33,386 nucleotides of DNA, from the NCBI RefSeq assembly GCF_000090795.2, contig NW_003546414.1, forward strand, positions 1 through 33,386, in the 5' to 3' direction. This DNA comes from Amphimedon queenslandica (Eukaryota > Porifera > Demospongiae > Haplosclerida > Niphatidae). Below are positions 18,618 through 29,541 of this stretch, in pieces. Each line of letters begins with the position of its first letter. The stretch's first letter is position 1. The notes under the pieces are model-generated. The model was given only the letters and a program-made list of their open reading frames with translations, did no database searches and had not been told where the DNA came from. A program made the position numbers and the translations under genes.

Positions 18618-21600
18618 TTAGCAGGATTTGTTGCATGGGTAGCTACAATCAGCAATATTCTTTAAACCAGACCTCTCAAAGTACCAGTTCCCAAATGTAG
18701 TCGCTCCAGTTTGATTTTGTACTGATCTGACAGCCCATCCTTGATTATCCAGTGTTTGACAATGAGCCAAACACGAATCTAGAAATGCTCCATTTACTGT
18801 TGAGCTAACTATCGGCTCTGATGCTTTCTTGAATTCCTAAAAATAGAGATACATTCTTGTAGATTTCTAATTTTTTTATAATGATCTTCTTACTTCGTAG
18901 AAGTTAAAGAATTGCTTCATTTGTTCTTCTGTGCAATTTGGCGGTTTGCATTCAAGTTTTAGTATGGCTACCAGCTGCCAAGTGTCGACTTGCGAGTTAA
19001 ACGAAAAGATTGGAGAAGAGATGTGGGGATAAGTATACTGTGATAGAGAGAAATGGTTAAATTACATTTTCTTATGCATATTCATGTACTAATACTGTAT
19101 AGAAATTTTGAGTCAATTCCAGCTTCAATTTTTCAAGTTACAGCCATTTTAAGAAAATTCCAAAATTCTGAAAAAATACCCAAGGCTATAGCCTTGGGTA
19201 TTTTCCAAAAATGGCTCCGAAATCACTCCTAATTTTATTATATTTTTTGATATATTAATGTCTTTATGCTACCTAGAAAGTTTGAGCCAATTTCAACTTC
19301 AGTTTTTCAAGTTACGACCATTTTAAGAAAACGTCAAAATTTTGAAAATACCCAATGCTCTATGTAACCAAAAAACTCAAAAGTAATAGAAAACGAAGGG
19401 AAGGTAGTACTTATAACACTACAACTATTTATAACAGTTATAACCATTTGTATCAGTAACTGTATGAACAAATAGTCTGTGGGAAGGAACAAGGAAGAGC
19501 TTTTACAATTTAAGCAGCATTTAAGTCTAAAGTCTTTTTTCTACTTGTTTCTTAGAACTAAACCCGGTACATTTGATATGAAACCATTGTTTGCATTTCT
19601 CACATTGAACCCACATATTGCTTTTCATGACACATTTTATAATGCACCTATCAATCAGACATTCTTTTAAACTTTGACAGAGGGTTTCCCTCTGCCTTGA
19701 TCCTGTACCTCTGTCTTTTGATTTCAGATGAGTTGTTTCTGCCTTTTTGCGCAGTGCTCCATGACATCTTGGATCCACAATTACACGTATGTCAACATAA
19801 CAATAATTACCAGGAAGGAAGTTGTGGTCAGGCACAGTGTATAGGATCACATGATGTTATAACATTCTTACCTTATTCATAGCCTTATTACTGTAAGAGT
19901 ATGGCGATGGCCCATTTCAGTAAAGAAGAGTTTTCCTTTGTTAAAGAATTGCCTGAGCATATGGAGATAGAGTGTCCAGTTTGTCTTCATATCTTGACAG
20001 ATCCTCATCTGGTGAGCTGCTGTGGACATAATTTCTGTGGGTCTTGTATTAAGAGAGTAAAAGCTAGTAATGGATCCTGTCCTATGTGTAATAAGAAGAA
20101 ATATCGAACAATGGCTGACAAGAAATGTTCACGTATTATCAATGGATTGGAGGTGTACTGCAGTAATAAAGAGAAAGGATGTTACTGGAAAGGAGAATTG
20201 AAGAATATGTCTACTCATCTTAATAAAGAGAAGAGAGAAGGAGAATGTCAATATGAAGAAGTAAAGTGTCGATATCGAAAATGTCAAGTGAGAAAGCAAC
20301 GTAGATATCTTAGGTGTCATGAAAATACAGAATGCCTTCAGCGTCCATTTCAATGCCAATACTGCAGAAAGAAAGGTACATTTCTCTCTATTACAAAGGA
20401 TCATTATGAGGAATGCAGGCAGTATCCTGTTACTTGTCCCAATAAATGTGTGTCTACTAATATGCCACGACATAGTGTCACTGCTCATGTGAATAGAGAG
20501 TGTCCATTAGAGTCAGTAGATTGTGTGTTAAGTTGGGCTGGTTGTAATGATAAGCCATTACGTAAAGATATAGATGAACACACTGCTGATACTAAACACA
20601 TGACACTATTAGCTGTAGTTTGTGGACAATTGAAGAAAGAAAATGAACAATTGAAAGAAGAAAATGAACAAATAAAACAAGAAATGAGGAAAGAAGTAGA
20701 TAAGCTAACAAAAGAAATAGCAGATGTAAAGAGTTGTATTTACCCTGAGTATCCATTATTACCAGTTGATGTAAAAGAAGGAAGTAAAGCAGTTCATTTT
20801 TATACGAGTGCATTTGGGCGACTCATGTCAGCTAGAGTGATGAGAGGAAATATAAAGAATTCCTATGGAGATCACTTTATATTACTTGCATTTCATGGTG
20901 GAAAATTCAACCCAAAACTTTCAAAAATATTTGCAAAGTACAGAGGTAATGATACTCCATTAATAGAAGACACTGAAGCTACTTATGAGCAATTACCTCT
21001 TGATATTCTTAATGAGATAACATTCAGCTGGATGGATGATGATATTACCGTACCACAAGGAGTAATTAAAATAAAACTTGGCAATTATTTTATGTTTGGT
21101 AGTTACCCAGCTACAATTTATACTCAGTACTCCTAATTAGTTCTGTCCTTTTTTTAGTTCTGTCCTTGGGAATTTTTCAAAAAATGGCTTCAAAATCACC
21201 TCCAATTTTTATTACATTTTCTGATGCATATGTACTTATGCTGTATAGAAAGTTTGAGCCAATTCCGACTCCAATTTATTAAGTTACGGGCATTTTAATA
21301 AAACGTGAGAATTTTGAAAAATAGCCAAGGCTATTAGCCCATGGTTTTTTTCCAAAAAATAGCTCCAAAATCACCCCAAATTTTTATTACATTTTTTGAG
21401 ACATACTGATGCCTAATGCTCTATTGTATGTAGAAAGTTGTCTAACTAAATTTTTATGGCCATTTTAATAAGTAGCAAATTTATTCAAACCTGTGCCATG
21501 AAACATTTCCACGTTTCATTGGTTCCTTTATATGCTGCAATGCAGTCTTGATTAACACCATCTGAGCAATTCTGCATATTAAATACTAAAATGATAAATC

Positions 21601-22529
21601 AATTTTATTATTTAATGCATGTGAATAAGCTCTGCTGACCATCACTGTAGAATGTCCTAATGTACCATTCTCCATTTACATCAGGAGCATCAATGAAGTA
21701 TCTATTGTATTCATTTTTACTAAAAAAACACTAAAATAACGTGGTCTGTATTACCCAGCATCTGCAATGGCATGGAATTTAACTGTAGGAGACAGAAGTG
21801 ACTTGACATAGTTGGTGTGAATATAAGTTGCAAGTCCACCAGCTAAAATTTGTAAAACAAAATATCAAATTTAAAAATGTTGTTAGTTATTATATTATAT
21901 AAACCTGAGCATCCAGTTAGTATAACTTCCTTGGCATTGCTCATTCCTTTATCCATCACTGATTGGAGGATCAGTTGAAGTATCTTAAACCCACGGAAGT
22001 ATATATTAGTACCTTTCACATTAACTGGTTCAGCACTATTAAGATTAAGAATATACATCCTTTCATGAAGCATACATGAGCTTACACATAACCAGCAAAT
22101 GAGGCTCCATCACAGTATTTAAGGAACACAACGTTCCATTGGTAAAAGTCTGGGTTATATTCTTGTTCATCTGACAAGAAACCAGAGAAAGACGTGGTTT
22201 GGGTCCAATTTTTCGAAGACCCAAGTGTGCCTTTGCTTCTATCTAGACAATTATCTTCATTGGGACACCACCCACCTCCTTCCAAGTGCAGTATCCAGTT
22301 ATTGGCATCAGCTCCTACACCTATAGAATGTGTAGATGATAATATTCTTATGACACGAAGCTATAGCTGTTTCACCTGGTCTGTAGTAATAGCCTGGGGG
22401 AGAGCCATCAAGACAGACAGCTTCTCCTGAATCATGGAGGAGAACAAGATCTGCCTCTCTGGCTTCAGTGAGGAAATGAAAGAGAGAGAGGAAGAGAAGG
22501 AAAGAGGTCAGCATTTTAAGCAAATTCAT
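18618..22529 (-). CDS. Secreted pectin-acetylesterase/Notum-family hydrolase A, 8 exons
   Basis: Exons: 22529-22376, 22320-22086, 22035-21905, 21842-21755, 21701-21640, 21585-21491, 19037-18894, 18836-18618 (stop TAA); about 375 aa. Start is chosen at MNLLKMLTSFLLFL; ATGs at 22544 and 22514 are alternatives. The N-terminus is a signal peptide (hydrophobic LLFLSLFHFL). The alpha/beta hydrolase of the PAE/Notum family follows: GSPPGYYYRPG, LEGGGWC, KYCDGASFAGY, nucleophile Ser173 in TGCSAGG (codon 21908-21906), acid Asp273 (NSQVDTW) and His328 (LAHCQ), with many Cys for disulphides. It resembles the plant-type PAE branch more than animal NOTUM, which removes palmitoleate from Wnt; substrate here is unknown. 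Exons 2-7 have the same lengths as in hydrolase B, so the pair arose by tandem duplication. Intron 6 (19038-21490, 2.45 kb) contains TRAF-like gene 3 and repeats, whereas intron 6 of B is 48 bp. Confidence 0.92.
19072..19360 (+). repeat. Dispersed intronic repeat family, about two units
   Basis: Two related units with blocks AAAATGGCTCCGAAATCA, TATGCTACCTAGAAAGTTTG, GAGCCAATTTCAACTTC and AAGTTACGACCATTTTAAG. They lie just inside hydrolase A intron 6, to the left of TRAF-like gene 3; a second pair (21168-21480) lies on the right, so the gene is bracketed by copies in the same orientation. Confidence 0.8.
19527..19850 (-). pseudogene. ORF with a partial PHD/zinc-finger-like signature (possible mobile-element remnant)
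   Basis: A 107-codon open frame ends with CIIKC, then MWVQCEKCKQWFHIKC, matching the first part of a PHD finger (C..C ... W-x-QC-x-x-C-x-x-WFH-x-x-C). The expected final Cys pair is not present before the stop. Such fingers occur in chromatin readers and in several transposon-encoded proteins. With no recognisable catalytic domain and a position between repeats inside an intron, I regard it as a fragment; a missed exon of a real gene is the alternative. Confidence 0.35.
19901..21136 (+). CDS. Intronless TRAF-like gene 3 (RING - TRAF zinc fingers - coiled coil - divergent MATH), nested in hydrolase A intron 6
   Basis: Single 411-aa ORF starting MAMAHFSKEEF (a second in-frame ATG two codons on is also possible). 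RING at residues 26-64 with all ligands including the His that gene 1 lacks ([10 protein letters not shown]). TRAF-type Cys/His fingers follow (about 80-230), then a longer heptad coiled coil (about 240-280; LKKENEQLKEENEQIKQEM) and the MATH-like domain (about 286-411; VHFYTSAFGRLMSARVM, HFILLAFHGGKF, YRGNDTPLIED). It is closely related to TRAF-like genes 1 and 2 about 8 kb away, yet on the other strand and inside an unrelated host gene. It is antisense to that host, as are the other two. Likely a signalling adaptor/E3 ligase; receptor partners unknown. Confidence 0.9.
   Translation: MAMAHFSKEEFSFVKELPEHMEIECPVCLHILTDPHLVSCCGHNFCGSCIKRVKASNGSCPMCNKKKYRTMADKKCSRIINGLEVYCSNKEKGCYWKGELKNMSTHLNKEKREGECQYEEVKCRYRKCQVRKQRRYLRCHENTECLQRPFQCQYCRKKGTFLSITKDHYEECRQYPVTCPNKCVSTNMPRHSVTAHVNRECPLESVDCVLSWAGCNDKPLRKDIDEHTADTKHMTLLAVVCGQLKKENEQLKEENEQIKQEMRKEVDKLTKEIADVKSCIYPEYPLLPVDVKEGSKAVHFYTSAFGRLMSARVMRGNIKNSYGDHFILLAFHGGKFNPKLSKIFAKYRGNDTPLIEDTEATYEQLPLDILNEITFSWMDDDITVPQGVIKIKLGNYFMFGSYPATIYTQYS
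21168..21480 (+). repeat. Dispersed intronic repeat family, about two units
   Basis: Starts about 30 bp after the TRAF-like gene 3 stop. Blocks AAAATGGCTTCAAAATCACC, TTTTTATTACATTTTCTGAT, GTATAGAAAGTTTGAGCC and AAGTTACGGGCATTTT are followed by a more degraded second unit to about 21480, next to the hydrolase A exon 6 donor. Confidence 0.8.
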
Positions 22530-22651
22530 TGGTAAATAAAACATTCACCAGCAAAGCAAAAACATTTTAATTAAAAATCAAGAGCTAATGACATTGCAGT
22601 ATTATATATGCAGCTAGCATTTATAAGCAGCATAAAGTTAGCAGTTCAGCC

Positions 22652-24495
22652 TCAGCATGACTTGTTACATGGGTAGGCACAATCAACATTGTTCTTTATT
22701 CCGGTTCTGCTAAAGTACCAGTCACCGAATGTAGCAGCTGCTGTTTGATTTTGGATTAATCGACTTGTCCATCCGGAACTAGTTGACTGGCAATGTGTCA
22801 AACAAGAAATAAGGAATGCTCCATTTGTTTCTGAAGAAACTATAGGTGCTGATGCCTTCTTAAACTCCTGCATTAAAGGAATAAATAAGTTATGGAGTTT
22901 AAGTAATAGGATTTACCTCATAAAACTTTTCAAACTGCTCCATTTGAGTTGGAGTACATCTTGGTGGAGTGCAGCCTAGCTGTAGTATGTTTGCAAGCTG
23001 CCAAGTGTCAACTTGAGAGTTTAAGGAGAAGAAAGGAGCTGAAATATGAGGATAAGTGTACTAGAGAGAGATTGAGCATGCTTTAATAGATTTAGATTTA
23101 AAGCTAACTTGAGCCATAAAGCACTTCCATGTCTCATTGGTTGCTTTGTAGGCCTCAATGCACTTCTGATTGACACCATCACTGCATTTCTGCATATTGA
23201 ATACTGCAGTGGAATAAAATAATTTAAATAAATCACATTCATACAGATCTACCAGCTAACCATAAGTATATAGGCCTCTAATGTGCATGTCACCATTGAC
23301 ATCAGGAGCATCAATGAAGTATCTAATTTACAGAATTAATAAGCTATTATACAATATTTTTACCCTGCATCAGCTATTGCGTGGTACTTTACTGTTGGAG
23401 GAAGAAGTGACATAACGTAGTCAGCATGAAGGTATGTTGCAAGCCCACCAGCTAAAAATTAATAAAATTAAATAGAATAACAACTCAACTAATAACTAGA
23501 ACAGCACTACTAAAATTGATTATAAACCTGAACATCCAGTTAGTATAACTTCCTTGGCATTGCTCATTCCTTTACTCATAACTGATTGGAGGATTGTCTG
23601 AAGTATCTTATACCCACGGAAGTATATACTTGTACCACTGACATCAACTGCTTTATCACTGTTGTATAAATAAATGGAAGGATGTATTGGCTTGTTACTA
23701 TACTTTAATTCAGCTTACACATATCCAGCAAATGAGGCTCCATCACAATAATTGATACGGACCATATTCCATTGATAGAAATCTGGATTTTGCGTTGGGT
23801 CGTCCGAAAGCAAACCCCCAAAGTCTTCGGTTGGTTTCCACTTCTTTGATGATCCTATGTCCGTCTTGCTCCTCTCTAGACAGGCTTCTTCATCATAGCA
23901 CCATCCTCCTCCTTGCAAGTGAACTATCCAGTTATCAGCTCCGGCTCCAGTACCTGCATAAGTACAACAATTTATTAGTGTTGTTTTAGTTAACAATAAC
24001 TAAAACTAAAACCTATTTTAGTGAGCTGTTTTCCTTAACTAAAACTAAAACTAAAATTATTGCCATAGCATAACTAAAACTAAAACTAAAACTTAAAATT
24101 ATAGAAATAAGAAACTAAAACTAAAACTCTTGTACCATACTAAAACAACACTACAATTTATGCATGCAGTGTATAATGCAGTGTACAATGTAAGACTGGT
24201 TTTAGTGAAAAAGGAGATAGACAAAGTCCAAATTTGACTGCCTTTGATCTTTAATTCCTCATAACTATACTGCCCACTGCATTTTGCTACTTTAAAAGTA
24301 TATACAGCTACATCAACATAATATGAACACTGCATGCAGTTTCAGACCTTTCCTGAAGTAGTATCCTGGTGGGGATCCATCAAGGCAAACAGCTTCTCCT
24401 GGGTCTGATATGAGGACAAGATCAGCTTCTACGCCCTCAGTATCATAGGGAAGTAGACTTAGAGAGAGAAACAGTAAAATTGCTGTAATAGACAT
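22652..24495 (-). CDS. Secreted pectin-acetylesterase/Notum-family hydrolase B, 8 exons
   Basis: Exons: 24495-24348, 23953-23719, 23658-23528, 23451-23364, 23322-23261, 23203-23109, 23060-22917, 22867-22652 (stop TGA); 372 aa. Signal peptide MSITAILLFLSLSLL, then GSPPGYYFRK, LQGGGWC, NYCDGASFAGY, the nucleophile motif TGCSAGG split by intron 3, NSQVDTW (acid) and LTHCQS (His). The triad is intact, so an active secreted esterase is expected. Exons 2-7 are 235, 131, 88, 62, 95 and 144 nt, identical to hydrolase A. Differences cluster around the surface loop after LGSSKxW and in exon 8, which is one codon shorter. Intron 1 (23954-24347) contains many ACTAAAACTAAA repeats. It is followed 122 bp downstream by the start of hydrolase A on the same strand, and its own start is 206 bp from the divergent CLIP gene. 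Confidence 0.93.
23990..24145. repeat. ACTAAA-rich simple repeat in hydrolase B intron 1
   Basis: Irregular runs of AACTAAAACTAAAACT with TTAGT on the other side (GTTGTTTTAGTT at 23979-23990 versus ACTAAAACAACA near 24141), so the block as a whole also forms an interrupted inverted repeat. Confidence 0.75.
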
Positions 24496-24701
24496 GATTT
24501 GTGACCTGGAGAAACAATATTCATTATAATAGAATACACCCATAATTAATTTAATAACTCTTGTCCCTCCTATTTTAATAACTAGCAAACCACGCCTATT
24601 TCATGTGACCACACCTCTATTATAAAAGATCGATTGGAAGTGAGAGAAAGGCAGGAACTTTTTAAAAAGAAGAAAGCGAAGAACCATTTTTATCTGCTGC
24701 C
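24496..24701. promoter_or_regulatory. Divergent promoter region of hydrolase B and the CLIP gene
   Basis: 206 bp between start codons. On the plus strand there is a TATAAAA at 24621-24627, 75 bp before the CLIP ATG, and an E-box-like TCATGTGA at 24601-24608. Functional use is inferred from position. Confidence 0.5.
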
Positions 24702-26185
24702 ATGAGTCGCCTGAGAGCTCCCGGAGCCGTAGGCCCAAGAGCAATCCGTCCTCCTAGCGGTCTAATCCGTCCCCCAATGACGGCTGGAGTGGGACCAGGT
24801 CCTACCAAATCACATGTAGCCCCCCAGGCTCGTCCACCCGCCCAGACACCGCCGAATAGAACAACGCCCACGCAAGCAAACTCATTCCCGTACCAGGTCG
24901 GAGACTCTGTTTTAGTTGGCGGGGAAAAGCCCGGGAAAGTTGCTTTTATAGGCCCCACCCAATTTGCTCAGGGTGTGTGGGCGGGGATCATATTAGACAC
25001 TCCGGATGGGAAGAACGACGGATCCGTGAAGGGTGTGGCTTATTTTAAGTGTCCACCTAACTACGGGTTGTTTGCCAAGTTGGATAAATTGAGCCCGTTG
25101 CCACAGCAACAGAAACCACACCCATCACAATCCTCTGAGAGTGGAGAGCCAGAATTTAGTTTAGGGGACCGGGTAATTGCGGACGGGGGTAAGAAAGGAA
25201 CTGTCTCTTTTGTGGGACCAACACAATTCGCTAAAGGTACATGGATTGGAGTCTCTTTGGACGCTCCCGAGGGTAAAAACGATGGGAAAGTTGGTGGGGT
25301 CCAATATTTCACCTGCCCCCCTAATCACGGGCTCTTTACTCGTCCAATCAAATTGACTCTAGACACGGCAGCCACGCCCACTAATCAATCAACGAGATCA
25401 AGTGGGGGCGTGACTCCTGCCGATCCCTCAGAGCTCAAAAAGAAGGCAGAGACACTTCGTATTGGGGACAGGGTATTAGTTAATAACAGTAAAGAAGGAA
25501 CTTTAAGATTTCTGGGTCCGACACACTTTGCTAAAGGCATATGGGTGGGAGTGGAACTTGATGACGCGCAGGGAAAAAATGACGGAGCAGTCTCTGGAAA
25601 GAGGTGTGTTAGTTGTACATTTACATCGTTAGATCTAGAGGGAGTTTAGGAGGCTTTTGTTCTCCCATATTTGGTCTAAGTCTCGCTTTTTCTTTTCTCC
25701 TTCATACTCTGTGTTGTCTTGCTATTACCTTGAACAAATTGTTTGTGTACATGTACATGTGCATGTGTGTCACCAAGAGAGCATAACCTCCTGATAGTAA
25801 ATACAGTGTTCCTTGTCCACTCATCTGTGTAGACAGTGTGGTGAGAGAGAGAGAGGGAGAGAGAGAAGGGAGAGTAATGTGTTTCCATTAAATGGTCACC
25901 TTTGTCTCTAGAGCATTAGTCAGTAGTAATGAGCTAACCTTTAACATTAGCAGGGGACTAGACATACCATACAGCCATTATACACATGTGCCTTTACTCC
26001 TAGTCCTATTATAATGAGAGCTTACCTATGTATAAGCCTGCTTGATATTGTGCTAACTGCATGTGTACATCTAAACGTTTAGTGCTTGCATTCAGAACAA
26101 ATTTATATAATATTAAGTTGTAGGATAGGATATATGAAACAACCTTTTATAGTCTTATTTATTACATTATAATAATAATGATATG

Positions 26186-26230
<45 letters not shown>

Positions 26231-26569
26231 TATATTAATAGGTATTTCCAGTGTGAAGCAGCTCATGGTCTATTTGCTCCACTACCAAAAGTAGAGAGAA
26301 TTGGTCCCACAGGTATGCAGTAACTCAATATCATGATATATTCTTTGGTATGTTCATTGTATACGGCTTATTATTTCTGTGGTAAGTTTTATTATAACTG
26401 CAGCCATACTTCTATATAAGGTCTGGTTTGGAGTATTTGTGTAATTGTGTTTGTTTAGGTGTTCTGTTTGTAGCTTTGAATGCTAGTCTTGTTAAACTAG
26501 TTTGTATTGTGCAATACACCCAGTCACCCACTATGTTAACATGACATGTATCTCCCCCTCTCTCTCCCC

Positions 26570-26620
<51 letters not shown>

Positions 26621-29499
26621 TCCCTCTCTTAGCTGATCTTAGTCGTCGTTCAATCAGAGGCCTGAGCGGTTCTCCAGGTTCCTCAGTCTCTTCTCTCTCT
26701 TCAAAAGGGATTCTCCGTCAGTTACAGCAACAACAGGTAACCCCATAAACCATCACAAGTCTACACAATGTACAGATAGACACTATATGTTAATTGTTAA
26801 CATGTACAAGTTTATCATTTCATGTATACGCTACAGGAAATATTACTTGTAACAGACACAATTTTGATATGTTATGATTCTTCATAGATTATCATTTTGG
26901 CTAATACTATAATCATGTGTTCTTTTTTTCTTTTTATAGAATCTTCCTCTTGAACCTGAGCCCATCTCTCCTGCCCGTTCTGACACAAGTGGCAACGATT
27001 TCTCTCACATCATGTTTGAGAAAAACCACCAAATAGCTACACTGAAATCGAGTCTCGAACAATCGGAGCAAGATAAAGTGAAATTATCAGAGGAAACCAC
27101 AGAATTAAGAAGGTACATTAAACATTATTTATATTAGTATTGTCTTGTTACTGGTACATTTTCGTGACTAAATTTAGCAAGCACAATACTAAATTTAGTA
27201 TATGGTTACATCATTGATATTGCGTTACTAAATTTAGAAAAATTAGTTTGAAATGTAGTAGTGCGTATGCGTACATTATCATAATTAATCTCCTAAATTT
27301 AGTTAATAATAGTTTAAAATATGAAGTTTTGTGTTTTAGCTGAAACCAATTCCAATCTTTGCGATTCATATCCTTCTACACATTATGCCGTCATCCTGTA
27401 ATAATTAATAGACATAATGACGGCATCACTGTTAACAGGAAAGTTGAAGACCTGCAGTTCCTGCTCGAAGAACAAGACATTATTAGTGGAGACAAACTGG
27501 AAGAAGTCTCGACCAGAGAAAGTACGGAATTACAGCAGCTGAAGACACAGTTAGAGGAAGAGAAAGAGAAGAGAAAAAGTAAGTCTTGATGTTTTTTTGC
27601 TCTTTTATAAACATGTACTTTATTGTTCTTGTGCTTTTTTGAGGCGTGAAATATGCCAATTTTGTGATATGTACCCCTGTACTATAGCCCATGGTTTTTT
27701 CAAAAAAATGGCTCCGAAATCACCCCCAATTTTTATTACATTTTCTGATACATATTGATGTACTTATGCTATGTAGCAAGTTTGAGCCGATTCCGACTTC
27801 AATTTTTGAAGTTATGACCACTTTTTAAAAACTCCAAATTTCAGAAAAATCCCCTGTACTATAGCCCATGGTTTTTTCTGAAAAATGGCTCCAGAATCAC
27901 CCCCAATTTTTATTACATTTTCTGATACATATTGATGTACTTATGCTATGTAGAAAGTTTAAGCCGATTCCGACTTCAATTTTTGAAGTTATGACCAGTT
28001 TTTAAAAACTCCAAATTTCGGAAAAATCCCCTGTACTATAGCCCATGGTTTTTTCTGAAAAATGGCTCCGGAATCACCCCCAATTTTTATTACATTTTCT
28101 GATACATATTGATGTACTTATGCTATGTAGAAAGTTTGAGCCAATTCCCACTTCAATTTTTTGAGTTATGGCGATCTAAAATATGCCAATTTCTCTTAAA
28201 TTTTTTTTGATTTGTAGAAGCTGAGGAAGAGTTGAAATCAAGCTTGTCAGAATTAGAGACACTTAAATCAACAACAACTGGAGCCCCTTCAGTTGATAAC
28301 ACCATCATAGAAGAGAAGAACAAGTAAGGGAGAGAGAGAGAGGTTTTATTTTTATAGTAACCATTAAGAAAATCCATGTACATGTAGTATATTCTGCATG
28401 TCTGTGTACAATCTTTCATTTATTTTATAGAGAAATTGAGAGGCTAGAGAGAGAGAAAGAGCAGCTCCAGACTGAAGTGAATGCAGCAAAACTAGCCCTA
28501 ACTTCAGCTGAGGTATCTCTTAACTTATAGTCTTTCCACATTAAATGATAATAATATTTCTTTTTTTGTTATTAGGGAGATTTCAAATCAACAGAGACAG
28601 CTGCTAAAGACCTTCAGTCTGAGCTGGACACAGTGAAGCTACAGCTCCAAGAAACTCTTGAACTTTGCGCCCAACAAGAGACACTCCTGGAAGAGAAACT
28701 AAGTGAAATGGAGACACTTGATGAAGAGAAGAAGTAAAGGAGAAAGAGAGAGGGATTAAAAATTATAAAAAAAATTCCATATTGACATACACATGTACTG
28801 TACATGTAATTATTTTTAAAACCTACATCTTTTAGTATACATGTACATGTACATGTATGTACATATATGGATGGATTGTGTTAAACAATATTCACTTGTA
28901 TTTTACTGTACATGTACATGTACATGATCATGTATCCTTTTCTCACTGCAGACAGACGCTCCGAGATCTTGAGAGAGTTACAGGAGAGAAGCAAAGTCTT
29001 CTTTCTAGCACAGAGCAGTTGATTAATGAGAGAGACAGCGCTATGAGTCAGTGTAACAGATTAATGGCTGAGTCCTCCTCAGTTACCAGTGAGCAGGGCT
29101 ACCTCGCCCAACAGAACTCTGACCTCTTGACGGAGCGAGATCAACTCAAGCAAGAACTGAGAGAAATGAAATCTTTGCTAGAGAAAGTAAGTGTTTTCTT
29201 TAATTCCATTCTGAACTCCTTTTTCGACTGTTTTTAAATGTAATTTTATGAAACAATCTAATTTTAAAGTGTGCAATTAATTTTAATATTTCTTCTTGCA
29301 TGTAATATTTTCTTCTCCCCTCTCTCTCTCTCTCTCTCTCTCAGGCCAATCAAGAGAAAGAAGATGCTCTTCATAGTGTAGCTGATCTAAAGAATCAAGA
29401 CAGAGCGGCTCAGGGTCAGAGCCACGAGATTCAAATCAAATATGAATCACTGCAGAAAGAGGTAAAATTTTAACTGCACGACTTTATTTTATACCAAAC

Positions 29500-29541
<42 letters not shown>

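Noticed and set aside
24662..24958. 98-aa minus-strand ORF opposite the CLIP start
   Set aside because: Shadow of the Pro-rich CLIP N-terminus.
27674..28196. CRISPR-like array
   Set aside because: Units are 177 bp with no short repeat/unique spacer alternation, and the context is a eukaryotic intron.
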